Translations under genes and position numbers: made by a program
Part shown: piece by piece, positions 17,453 through 25,281 of the stretch
Position numbering within the stretch: position 1 is the first letter of the stretch
Layout: the number at the start of each line of letters is the position of its first letter
Notes under the pieces: model-generated
The model's database searches: none
Told to the model about the DNA's origin: nothing
Seen by the model: the letters and a program-made list of their open reading frames with translations, nothing else
Source: CAIYOL01 sp964494805
GTDB taxonomy: Bacteria; Planctomycetota; Phycisphaerae; Sedimentisphaerales; Anaerobacaceae
Reading direction: 5' to 3'
DNA length: 64,000 bases
NCBI GenBank assembly: GCA_964494805.1
Contig: CAZBST010000002.1
Span: 1-64,000, forward strand

Positions 17453-18504
17453 TGGCTGAATTTTTAACAGCAAAAAAACTGGCCATCAAAATTTTTATCT
17501 GCTTAGCAGTGCTGGCGGTAGTAATGGCATTATGCACTTTGACTGGGAAAATACGTCCGCCGGAGGGACCACGAAATATCTCTTTAAAGAAAGTCTTTGC
17601 CGGGCCGGGCCAGAAGCCGGGCGAGAACATTGATTACGAAATCCTCGTCGGCATCAGATTACCTCGAGTGATTTTAGCTGCACTGATAGGAGCAGCTTTA
17701 GCCTGTTCAGGCGTCGTGCTGCAGGCGATTTTACGAAATCCGCTCGCTGACCCATACATCCTCGGAATTTCCAGCGGTGCAGGATTAGGAGTAATTACTG
17801 CAGTCATATCCGGGGTAACCTGGAGCCTCTGGGGCGGCTCACCAATAGCACTTTTTGCATTTGCTGGTGCGACTTTAACAGTGTGGCTGGTCTGGTACAT
17901 CGGACGTTTAACAGGAAAATCGCAGGTTACAACCTTACTGCTGGCCGGCGTTGTAATCAACGCCTTCTTCTCCGCCGTGATAATGTTTTTAACATCAATA
18001 GCAAAAAGCGACCAAGTGCACTCGACACTCTTGTGGCTAATGGGCAACATAACAGAGAAAAGCTTCGCAGTATTGTGGGTCAGTGCAGGCTGTATCATGG
18101 CTGGGATGCTCGGCTTATTCAGCATCTGTTATAGACTAAACGTTCTAACCTTTGGGGAAGAAGAAGCAAAAGGTCTTGGCGTTGACACGGAAAAGACCAA
18201 AGTAGTTGCTTTTGGCCTTGCAGCCTTCATAACCGCTATAGCGGTTAGCTTAAGCGGTCTTATCGGATTTGTTGGTCTTATCATCCCGCATGGTGTCCGT
18301 TTGGTGTTCGGACCCGACCATCGTCAACTGTTGCCTGTTAGTGCGATAATCGGAAGTGCATTTCTGGTCGTTGCCGATACAATCGCCCGGATAATTATTG
18401 CCCCCGCTCAATTGCCGGTAGGGGTTATTACAGCTATTGCCGGCGGCCCATTTTTCCTGATTTTGCTGGCAAGATATACCCGAAAGGTTAGTTGGCTAAA
18501 ATGA
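17452..18504 (+). CDS. btuC: FecCD-family permease of the cobamide ABC transporter
   Basis: Polytopic inner-membrane permease of about 350 residues, with hydrophobic segments covering most of its length. The family blocks are present: RLPRVILAALIGAALACSGVVLQAILRNPLADPYILGISSGA (conserved from about residue 66) and LSGLIGFVGLIIPHGVR near the C-terminus. The start is the ATG at 17452, overlapping the preceding stop as TAATG; an open frame extends upstream to 17272 but would overlap the DUF71 gene by 180 nt. The stop overlaps the btuD start as ATGA, so all four genes look translationally coupled. Confidence 0.88.
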   Translation: MAEFLTAKKLAIKIFICLAVLAVVMALCTLTGKIRPPEGPRNISLKKVFAGPGQKPGENIDYEILVGIRLPRVILAALIGAALACSGVVLQAILRNPLADPYILGISSGAGLGVITAVISGVTWSLWGGSPIALFAFAGATLTVWLVWYIGRLTGKSQVTTLLLAGVVINAFFSAVIMFLTSIAKSDQVHSTLLWLMGNITEKSFAVLWVSAGCIMAGMLGLFSICYRLNVLTFGEEEAKGLGVDTEKTKVVAFGLAAFITAIAVSLSGLIGFVGLIIPHGVRLVFGPDHRQLLPVSAIIGSAFLVVADTIARIIIAPAQLPVGVITAIAGGPFFLILLARYTRKVSWLK

Positions 18505-19304
18505 ATGGTACCATAAAGGTTGAAAATTTAAGCTTTGGCTATTACGCAGAAGAGATTCTCAAAGACCTTAACTTTGAAGTAACCCAAGGAAAGTTCATTG
18601 GCATAGCAGGCCCGAACGGCGCAGGCAAAACAACATTACTAAACCTGCTCTGCGGACTGCTCAAACCTAAAGCCGGCTCTATAAAAATTGACGCAGTACG
18701 CGTGGAATCATATTCGATTAAAAAACTCGCACAAAAAGTTGCCGTTGTTCGCCAGGAATTTGTACCGGTATTTGATTTCACAGTCGCAGAGACGGTGTCG
18801 ATGGCAAGAACGCCTTATTTAGGTACCTTTGCCTTCGAGAGCAAAGCTGACCAAAAGGCGATAGCCGATGCGCTTGAAATGACCGATACTGCTCGGTTTG
18901 CCGACCGAACGCTCAACCATCTCAGCGGCGGCGAACGGCAGCGAGTTTTTATCGCCCGCGCGCTTGCACAGCAAACACCAATACTGCTTTTGGATGAACC
19001 CACAAGTTTTCTCGATATAAAACATCAGGTTGGCATATACGATTTACTCAAAAAAATGCAGCAAGAATATGGTAAAACCATTGTGGCTGTAACACATGAC
19101 ATTAACCTTACAATCCAGTATGCAGACCAAGCTCTGCTTCTCGGAACAGACAACAACTACCTTATCGGGGAAACTAAAGATGTTTTTTCCCGGCAGCAAA
19201 TTGAAAAAGTCTTTGGGGTCAGGACATTTACAGGCAAGGTCGGACAGGAAAGCTTCTTTCTACCTTTAGGTAAATTTGCAAAATCCCACGAGGAATGCCT
19301 TTAA
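18501..19304 (+). CDS. btuD: ATP-binding protein of the cobamide ABC transporter
   Basis: Cytoplasmic ATPase subunit that powers the BtuC-type permease. Walker A is GPNGAGKTT, the signature is LSGGERQR, Walker B is ILLLDEPTSFLD, and the switch histidine lies in VTHDINL. The length of 267 residues is typical. The ATG at 18501 overlaps the btuC stop by four bases. A cysteine synthase-like or cobinamide-modifying gene does not follow, so the operon ends here; a gap of 95 nt with its own likely promoter precedes the next gene. Confidence 0.9.
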   Translation: MNGTIKVENLSFGYYAEEILKDLNFEVTQGKFIGIAGPNGAGKTTLLNLLCGLLKPKAGSIKIDAVRVESYSIKKLAQKVAVVRQEFVPVFDFTVAETVSMARTPYLGTFAFESKADQKAIADALEMTDTARFADRTLNHLSGGERQRVFIARALAQQTPILLLDEPTSFLDIKHQVGIYDLLKKMQQEYGKTIVAVTHDINLTIQYADQALLLGTDNNYLIGETKDVFSRQQIEKVFGVRTFTGKVGQESFFLPLGKFAKSHEECL

Positions 19305-19332
19305 AGAATATTATATGCAATATACTTTAATA

Positions 19333-19341
19333 TGTTATAAT
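19333..19341 (+). promoter_or_regulatory. extended -10 promoter before the DksA-like gene
   Basis: TG-T-TATAAT (19333-19341) is a consensus extended -10 element. No good -35 box stands 17 nt upstream, which is common for extended -10 promoters. It would start transcription about 50 nt before the GTG at 19400. Confidence 0.45.
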
Positions 19342-19399
19342 AATGGTTCCTGTGGATATGCAAAGAAAAGGTTAGTAATAAAATTAGGTATGAAAACAA

Positions 19400-19870
19400 G
19401 TGGTGCAGAAACGTAAAAAAACACCTGCCAAAAAAACAAGTCTGCCTCAGACAAGTGAAACTCCTTTAACTGCTGCTGATATTGAGCATTTCAAACAAAT
19501 GCTGCTGGAAAAACGCAGAGAAATTCTATCAAGCGTAAACGAAATGGAAGGCGAAACCCTCAAGAAATCCCGGCTGGATGCAGCTGGAGATTTATCAAGT
19601 ATGCCAATCCATATGGCCGACATCGGTACCGATAACTACGACCAGGAATTCACCCTCGGTCTGATGGATAGCGAAAGGAACCTGCTGAAAGAAATCGACG
19701 ATGCGCTGCAGCGCGTCGAGCAGGGCACTTACGGCATCTGCGAAGGCACCGGCAGGCAAATACCAAGAGCCCGGCTCGAAGCCCAGCCGTGGGCGAGATA
19801 CTGCGTTGAATACGCCCGAAAGCTGGAACAGCGTCCTCCAACAGAACCGGAACAACAAACACCAGATTGA
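19400..19870 (+). CDS. DksA/TraR-family protein with a half-lost zinc finger
   Basis: A 156-residue protein of the DksA/TraR fold: a Lys-rich N-terminus, a long coiled coil (residues 35-105) and a C-terminal C4-type region. Classical DksA has C-x2-C-x17-C-x2-C. Here the spacing is intact but only the first Cys of each pair remains: Cys114-x2-Thr117 and Cys135-x2-Tyr138. The block YGICEGTG...IPRARLEAQPWARYC otherwise fits the family. DksA variants with fewer cysteines are known, so loss of zinc need not mean loss of function. It may bind RNA polymerase through the secondary channel; the acidic tip is not clearly preserved. The GTG start is uncertain. Confidence 0.8.
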   Translation: MVQKRKKTPAKKTSLPQTSETPLTAADIEHFKQMLLEKRREILSSVNEMEGETLKKSRLDAAGDLSSMPIHMADIGTDNYDQEFTLGLMDSERNLLKEIDDALQRVEQGTYGICEGTGRQIPRARLEAQPWARYCVEYARKLEQRPPTEPEQQTPD

Positions 19871-19879
19871 TATCTTACT

Positions 19880-20074
19880 ATGAAACATAGATGTCCGATC
19901 TGCAAAAAAATAATCGAAGCATCGCCTGAAAAACAATCCGAAGAAGCAAAGCTCTTTCCTTTCTGCTCACAGCGATGTAAGTTAATAGATTTGGGGGCCT
20001 GGCTGGATGATAAATATAAGATAGTTTCAAAGCCATCTGTCACTCCTCCGGATACCTCCGCCGATGAACGGTAA
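19880..20074 (+). CDS. yacG: YacG-like zinc-binding protein
   Basis: A 64-residue protein with a C-P-I-C-K pair at residues 5-8 and C-S-Q-R-C after about 23 residues, then LIDLGAWLDDKY. This is the pattern of the YacG family, whose E. coli member binds the GyrB C-terminal domain and inhibits gyrase. The family is usually near coaE; here coaE is about 18 kb away. It begins 9 nt after the DksA-like gene, so they are probably co-transcribed. Confidence 0.85.
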   Translation: MKHRCPICKKIIEASPEKQSEEAKLFPFCSQRCKLIDLGAWLDDKYKIVSKPSVTPPDTSADER

Positions 20075-20110
20075 ATGACAATATTCAAAAGCAAAATATC
20101 ATAAAATTTG

Positions 20111-20138
20111 TTGAAACCGGCCGATAATAAATTATTAT
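20111..20138 (+). promoter_or_regulatory. possible promoter before the 445-aa membrane protein gene
   Basis: TTGAAA at 20111-20116, a 16-nt spacer and TATTAT at 20133-20138, about 33 nt before the ATG at 20171. Confidence 0.35.
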
Positions 20139-20170
20139 GAACAATAGTAATCTTTTCGAAAGGATATAAA

Positions 20171-21508
20171 ATGGCCAACGAAAAAGAGCCCCCCATAGTT
20201 CTTGACAGCTTTTTATTTCCAAAAATATTCCAAACTTTCCGTATGGCCATTCAGCCAAGCAAACTGATAATTGCTTTTGCGTCGCTGGCCGTTATATGCC
20301 TGAGCGGCTGGATTATGGACTTTAGCAGAACGGTCATCACTGCACCAAAGACGCAAGGTGGAACTACAGAGCTGCAGGTTTATATAACCAATCCGGATAA
20401 ATTAAAGTCACACATCGAAACTTACAAGGAACACGGCGAACGCAGAGGCGTATTTTCCACACTTTGGCACTTCGGCTCCGAAAGATTTCACGGCGCACTA
20501 AAATCACTATTCGCATTCGACCTCCCCGGCGTGGCGAAAAATATCGCAGAGGGTTTCAAATCGCTAATATGGGCGCTCAGGTACCATTACATTTATAGCA
20601 TCATATTTTTTATAATAACACTTGCCGTGATTTCCCTTGGAGGCGGTGGTTTATGTCGAATCGCGGCGCTCCAACTCGCCAGAAATGAAAAACCTGGCGT
20701 AACCGAGGCGCTGCGCTTCAGCGCAAATAGATTCCTGAGCTTCTTCACCGTACCTTTGACACCGGTCGGCATAATTATTTTTATAGGCCTCTTTATTTTC
20801 CTTTTGGGACTGATAGGCAACATCCCAAGGGCCGGTGAGTTGATAATAGGTATCTTTATGTTTCCGACTTTGGTTGCAGGGGCGCTGATAGCAATCATTC
20901 TGATAGGAACGGTTGCCGGATTTAACCTGATGTTTCCTGCTATTGTTTATGACGGCTCAGACTGCTTTGATGCGATAAGCTGCTCCTTCCATTATGTATA
21001 TTCAAAGCCCTGGCGGATGAGCTTTTATACTGCGATAGCTGTGGTTTACGGCGCAATTTGTTACACGTTTGTCAGGTTCTTTGCCTTTTTGTTGCTCTGG
21101 GGCGCTCGCTGGTTTTTGCAGCTTGGCGTCTGGGTCAACAATAGCGGCAAACAGGTCAACAAACTTGCCGCAATCTGGCCGGAGCCGAGCTTTATTGGTC
21201 TGCGCGGCGCACTAACATGGGCAACAGTTAACTGGTCGGAATCATTTGCAGCATTTCTGATTTATTTAGTCCTATTGATTGTTGTCGGCTTGTTGATTTC
21301 TTTTGTAATAAGTTTTTATTTTTCCGCCAATACCATAATCTACGCACTTATGCGCAATAGAGTTGACAACACCGCCCTGCAGGATATTTACACCCCTGCC
21401 GCCGAGATCAAAACAGAGTCTATCGCTATCGAATTCGAGTTTAAAAAATCACAAGTGCAGCCCGAGTCAGAAATGCAGAATGAGCCACCAGCTTCAGACC
21501 AGCAGTAG
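20171..21508 (+). CDS. polytopic inner-membrane protein of unknown function
   Basis: A 445-residue protein with about seven transmembrane helices, near residues 34-50, 137-165, 188-213, 220-255, 285-315 and 350-390. Residues 50-135 form a soluble, probably periplasmic loop. A glycine-rich GGGGLCRIAALQLARNE follows the second helix, a pattern seen in membrane proteins of the DUF4013/YciC type, where the interior repeats are poorly understood. The C-terminal tail is polar and acidic (about 40 residues). I do not recognise a specific family and assign no function. A GAAAGGAT ribosome site precedes the ATG. Confidence 0.75.
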   Translation: MANEKEPPIVLDSFLFPKIFQTFRMAIQPSKLIIAFASLAVICLSGWIMDFSRTVITAPKTQGGTTELQVYITNPDKLKSHIETYKEHGERRGVFSTLWHFGSERFHGALKSLFAFDLPGVAKNIAEGFKSLIWALRYHYIYSIIFFIITLAVISLGGGGLCRIAALQLARNEKPGVTEALRFSANRFLSFFTVPLTPVGIIIFIGLFIFLLGLIGNIPRAGELIIGIFMFPTLVAGALIAIILIGTVAGFNLMFPAIVYDGSDCFDAISCSFHYVYSKPWRMSFYTAIAVVYGAICYTFVRFFAFLLLWGARWFLQLGVWVNNSGKQVNKLAAIWPEPSFIGLRGALTWATVNWSESFAAFLIYLVLLIVVGLLISFVISFYFSANTIIYALMRNRVDNTALQDIYTPAAEIKTESIAIEFEFKKSQVQPESEMQNEPPASDQQ

Positions 21509-21530
21509 AACAAAAGGCCATATGATGTTT

Positions 21531-21547
21531 ACCCGCCTGTGGCGGGT
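21531..21547. repeat. small GC-rich hairpin
   Basis: ACCCGCC-TGT-GGCGGGT is a perfect 7-bp hairpin between the membrane protein gene and the next promoter. There is no T-run, so it is more likely a dispersed palindromic element than a terminator. Confidence 0.5.
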
Positions 21548-21580
21548 TCCTTACGCCTCCAATTGCACAGCAACAATTTC

Positions 21581-21609
21581 TTGACATACGCTTAAGTTAC
21601 TGTTAAATT
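21581..21609 (+). promoter_or_regulatory. strong sigma-70-like promoter
   Basis: TTGACA at 21581-21586, a 17-nt spacer, and TAAATT at 21604-21609 with a TG one base upstream (an extended -10). It stands 38 nt before the ATG of the nucleotide-sugar dehydratase gene. Confidence 0.6.
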
Positions 21610-21647
21610 TAAGCTTGCGTAGAGAGAGACTATAGTGCCGGTAAAAT

Positions 21648-23594
21648 ATGCCTGACTCAGACGCAAAGACACAGCTAAAAAATAAGAATCAAAACCAATC
21701 AGAATCATCAATGCTCCCAATATTGGTGCGCTATCGCAGATTCCTGATTATATTTGCTCATATAGTTGCCTTCGCTGCCTCTTTGATGCTTTCCTTCTTG
21801 GTGGCAAACAATATGCAGTTCAGACGCGAGTGGCTTGTAGACCAGTATCCTCCGCTGCTGTTTTTCTTTATCATCATCAAGCTGGTGGTATTCGGACTTT
21901 TCAAGCAATATCGTGGCTGGTGGCGATACGTCGGCATATCAGACCTTATTGGGATTCTGCGGGCCTCGCTGGTGAGCACTTTGATAATCGTGGCGCTCTG
22001 GACCATATTGCTTTTTGCCCCAACGCCGGTCCGCCAGAAACTGCAGACTGTAACTTTCGTCGGACAGAGTGTATTTATGGCCGACCTGTTCACCACGTTT
22101 TTGCTGCTGGCCGGCCTGAGAATGCTAATAAGACTATACCACGAGGAGTTTCGCACCGTCGAAAGCGGCCGGCTGAAACGACTTCTTATAGTCGGTGCAG
22201 GTAACACCGGCGTAACACTGTTAGGCGACATCCACAAAAAGGCGGTCGCCGAATATGAGGTAGTGGGTTTTATCGATGATGACCCTCGCAAACAAGGCAC
22301 GTTTATCCTCGGCCTGCCTGTGCTGGGGACTGTGGAAGGACTACCGAAGATATGCAAAGACCGTAACATCGAAGAGATTGCAATCGCAATGCCGTCAGCG
22401 ACCCATCGTCAGCGAAGACGCGTCATTCAGGTATGCGAAGGAATTAAAATCCGCTTCCATACGGTGCCGTCATACTCAGATATTGTCTCGGGCAAATTTC
22501 GGGTCTCACAGATTAGAAATGTGGACATCAACGACCTGTTAGGCAGAGAAGCAGTTGAGCTTGACCTGCATTCAATCGAGACTTTTCTAAAGAACAAGGT
22601 TATCTTCGTCAGCGGCGCCGGCGGCTCAATCGGCTCGGAAATGTGCAGGCAGGTCTGTAATTTCGGCCCTAAGCTGCTTCTGCTTATCGAGCAGGCTGAG
22701 AACCCCCTGTTTTACATAGAACGGGAACTGCATCGTCGATTTCCAGCTATCCAGATAAAAACAATCATCTGCGACATCACCGACAAATTGCGTGTCAACG
22801 AGATTTTCGAAAAGTACCGACCTGAGGTCGTTATCCACGCTGCAGCTCATAAACATGTGCCGTTGATGGAGCTTAACCCCGGAGAGGCTGTTAAGAACAA
22901 TGTTGTGGGCACACAAGTTATCGCGGATGCTGCGGATAACTACGGCGCAACCAATTTTGTGATGATTAGCACCGATAAGGCGGTAAATCCGAGCAGCATA
23001 ATGGGCTCATCCAAGCGAATTGCGGAAATGTATATTCAGGACTTGAGCAAAACAAGCAAGACGCAATTCGTAACGGTCCGCTTCGGAAACGTCCTCGACT
23101 CCGAAGGCTCGGTTGTGCCTATATTTAAGAAACAAATAGCAGAAGGTGGCCCCGTAACTGTTACGCATCCGGAGATGAAGCGTTACTTTATGACCATACC
23201 GGAAGCAAGCCAGCTCGTCCTGCAGGCCGCTACAATGGGAAAAGGCGGAGAAATCTTTGTCCTCGATATGGGCGAGCCCGTAAAAATCGTCGATTTGGCA
23301 AAAGAGCTTATCACACTCAGCGGATTCAGCCCAGAAGAAGACATAGAAATAAAATTTACAGGGATTCGGCCGGGCGAAAAACTCTTCGAGGAGCTTGCAA
23401 TCAAAGGCGAGGATATGCAGCCGACGAAACATCCCAAAATCGCTATCTGGAAGAACATTATAAAGGACCGCGAAAAACTACGCGCCGCGATAAACGAGCT
23501 TGTAAGTATCGCTAAAACAAGCAGTTACAACGAGATAACAAAAAAGATAAAAGAACTCGTGCCGACCTATATTGGGGAAAGTAATAGTCGTTAG
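21648..23594 (+). CDS. membrane-anchored nucleotide-sugar 4,6-dehydratase (WbpM/PglF/CapD family)
   Basis: A 648-residue enzyme that probably makes a 4-keto-6-deoxy sugar nucleotide for surface glycan synthesis. Four N-terminal transmembrane helices (residues 25-160) lead to a first Rossmann-like domain (LIVGAGNTG, near residue 185) and then the catalytic short-chain dehydrogenase domain with FVSGAGGSIGSE (about 320) and AAAHKHVPLME. In place of the usual Tyr-x3-Lys it has Met452-x3-Lys456 (MGSSK), as known for WbpM and PglF, with STDKAV just before. The length and layout match that family. It has its own promoter at 21581. A 900-nt gap follows with only a microprotein gene. Confidence 0.88.
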   Translation: MPDSDAKTQLKNKNQNQSESSMLPILVRYRRFLIIFAHIVAFAASLMLSFLVANNMQFRREWLVDQYPPLLFFFIIIKLVVFGLFKQYRGWWRYVGISDLIGILRASLVSTLIIVALWTILLFAPTPVRQKLQTVTFVGQSVFMADLFTTFLLLAGLRMLIRLYHEEFRTVESGRLKRLLIVGAGNTGVTLLGDIHKKAVAEYEVVGFIDDDPRKQGTFILGLPVLGTVEGLPKICKDRNIEEIAIAMPSATHRQRRRVIQVCEGIKIRFHTVPSYSDIVSGKFRVSQIRNVDINDLLGREAVELDLHSIETFLKNKVIFVSGAGGSIGSEMCRQVCNFGPKLLLLIEQAENPLFYIERELHRRFPAIQIKTIICDITDKLRVNEIFEKYRPEVVIHAAAHKHVPLMELNPGEAVKNNVVGTQVIADAADNYGATNFVMISTDKAVNPSSIMGSSKRIAEMYIQDLSKTSKTQFVTVRFGNVLDSEGSVVPIFKKQIAEGGPVTVTHPEMKRYFMTIPEASQLVLQAATMGKGGEIFVLDMGEPVKIVDLAKELITLSGFSPEEDIEIKFTGIRPGEKLFEELAIKGEDMQPTKHPKIAIWKNIIKDREKLRAAINELVSIAKTSSYNEITKKIKELVPTYIGESNSR

Positions 23595-24031
23595 TCGCTT
23601 CCGCTGGTCGTGATTAGTCGCTCGTCACTGGTCTCTCGTTAGTTGAGTTTTGAGTTAAAAATGGGGGTGTTAAAAAGGGGGATTTAGGCAAAACAGGTAA
23701 AGAAAATTTGTGAAAAACGGAAGGGTGAACTTTCATAAAATGGGGAGAAAGGGGTCAACGGCGGGGGTTTATGAGTATATGATAGAAAATATTCAAAAAC
23801 GTGCAAAAACTTACAAAAACTGTATAGAAACTAACGCAAAATCTTCAACAAAATTTAACAATTTTTTACCCCCCTGCGCATTTGATCGCGCCGGGGTTCG
23901 TGAAGCGTTAAGCGTATCTCGCCGGAGGAATTTTTTGGGTGCAGTTTGCCTAAGTTAACACCCCGGTGAGATAGTGAACAACACATCTCACAGGGCAGGC
24001 AAGGCGACTGCAGCAAGGGCTCGAGAAAATT
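23595..24031. other. 437-nt intergenic stretch without a convincing gene
   Basis: The first 50 nt contain short repeats of TAGTCGCT/CTCGT. The rest is A-rich, then becomes GC-richer after 23870. An 82-codon frame at 23710-23958 lacks a ribosome site and has a mixed, unlikely composition. Near 23990 two ATCTCAC stretches occur. I see no tRNA, terminator or known RNA motif. Confidence 0.4.
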
Positions 24032-24166
24032 TTATATTTTTTTCAAGGGCTTACGCGGCTTCTCAGGGAAAAACTTCCTTATTATTCCTGCAACAAACAC
24101 AATCACAATTAAAGCACCAATCACAATGGCTACCCAGGCCATTCCGCTAATCGCCAATGTAAACAT
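24032..24166 (-). CDS. 44-aa single-pass membrane microprotein
   Basis: A short reading frame with a proper ribosome site: GTGAGG stands 6-7 nt before the ATG. The product has one strong transmembrane helix at about residues 8-29 (AWVAIVIGALIVIVFVAGII) and then a basic tail rich in Lys, Arg and Pro (RKFFPEKPRKPLKK), so the C-terminus is predicted to be cytosolic. It is similar in design to the 54-aa protein at 53786-53950, but I do not see sequence homology. No partner is nearby: the capD-like gene is upstream on the other strand and the 104-bp repeat lies 160 nt away. The gap 24167-24326 shows nothing else. Confidence 0.6.
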   Translation of the reverse strand: MFTLAISGMAWVAIVIGALIVIVFVAGIIRKFFPEKPRKPLKKI

Positions 24167-24326
24167 ACACACCTCACTAAAAATTTGACATTGAGTTATT
24201 GCTTTATTTTATTGGCCAGCCGACCCAGATGTATTCGCTTTTATGAGGATAAAGTACCTTAAAGATAAGCGAAGGTCAAGTTAGAATTTAGGATTTGAGG
24301 ATTGCGAGGTGCTGGCGGAGGCCGCG

Positions 24327-24430
24327 TTGCTGTTGTTTCCGGAGGCCGCAATGAGGAACATTAGTATTACGCAGCCCCTAAGGGGCGAAGTAAGTAAAAA
24401 AGAGGGCCGAACTGGAGGACACAACAGCAA
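24327..24430. repeat. 104-bp structured repeat, copy 2
   Basis: Second copy of the element at 39-142, with the same length, the same orientation and identical 10-bp terminal arms. The central hairpin (24374-24386) has three base pairs replaced on both sides compared with copy 1. It begins shortly after the text GCGGAGGCCGCG, which resembles the element's own GGAGGCCGC, and ends 64 nt before the 3' end of the TdeIII-like gene. No copy is found at the other end of the restriction cluster. Confidence 0.8.
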
Positions 24431-24494
24431 AAATTAAGGTTTGCGGGAAAATAATTTGCGGGTAAAATAAGGTGGTTCAAAATATAGCGGAGAT

Positions 24495-25277
24495 CTATCT
24501 ATTAAATCTTTGGAATCTCGCATCGATATCTGGTCGGAGTTCTATCCCAACAGCTTCAAATACCCCTAATAATTGCTCGTATGTACTTTCGCCGCCTAAA
24601 AAATTCCAGAATTCGTCTGCAACCATAATTTCATTTCCAAGGTCAAAGAGTCCTTGTAGTGTCCAGCGTTGATACGGTTCGGGTTCATAGGGATTATATG
24701 GTATTGCGATTAGGGTTCTTATATCAACTGTGTTATCCTGTGCGCCGCGTATAGCAATCCATTCAAGTAATGTACGTTTGTAGCCTCTGAAGTCTCCAAT
24801 ATTGGGCTTCGCGGTTTTCAAGTCGAAGTAATATTCTGTCCCTTCAGAACTTTGGACGAATAAGTCAATACGAGGTCTCCTGACTGTTATTAACTGACCG
24901 GTTTGAGAAGCACAAAGAATTTTCTGTGTCTCTTCTATTTTACTTGGGGTGGCTCTAGCAGCTACTAATTCATCCATAATTTCCTGGATAACTTGCTGAG
25001 CAGAGCGACTAATTTCATTATTGAAATCACGGTATTGATGCACCACTTGCTGAAAATGTGGTCTTGCGATAATTGCAGCAATTTGTTCGAAAACAGATGT
25101 TCCTAATGTAGTATTGATTGAATGGATAAAGGAAAACAATGCCATTCTATCTCGCCCTAGCAATCGAGTGTGAAAAGGCATGCTACTGGTTTCAGGGGAA
25201 TAGTCTTGTAATTTTTGGCGAATCTTTTGTTTGAGTAATTCAGAAATCTCAGCCTTTTGTTGAGAAGATAAAGGCAT
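24495..25277 (-). CDS. TdeIII-like type II restriction endonuclease
   Basis: A 260-residue protein with a compact PD-(D/E)XK core: Asp138 in RPRIDLF, then Asp152-Leu-Lys154 in FDLKTAKPN, followed by a helix with KRTLLEW. The overall pattern, including the helical N-terminal half, resembles the TdeIII restriction family (reported to act at GGNCC-type sites); the specificity here is inference. It is the last gene of a three-gene operon with a methyltransferase, separated from the middle gene by 4 nt, so cleavage and protection would be made together. The composition is AT-richer than the neighbours, which fits transfer of the whole cassette. Confidence 0.65.
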   Translation of the reverse strand: MPLSSQQKAEISELLKQKIRQKLQDYSPETSSMPFHTRLLGRDRMALFSFIHSINTTLGTSVFEQIAAIIARPHFQQVVHQYRDFNNEISRSAQQVIQEIMDELVAARATPSKIEETQKILCASQTGQLITVRRPRIDLFVQSSEGTEYYFDLKTAKPNIGDFRGYKRTLLEWIAIRGAQDNTVDIRTLIAIPYNPYEPEPYQRWTLQGLFDLGNEIMVADEFWNFLGGESTYEQLLGVFEAVGIELRPDIDARFQRFNR

Positions 25278-25281
25278 TTTA

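Noticed and set aside
23710..23958. 82-codon frame in the gap after the dehydratase gene
   Set aside because: No ribosome site, mixed composition and no domain; treated as non-coding.
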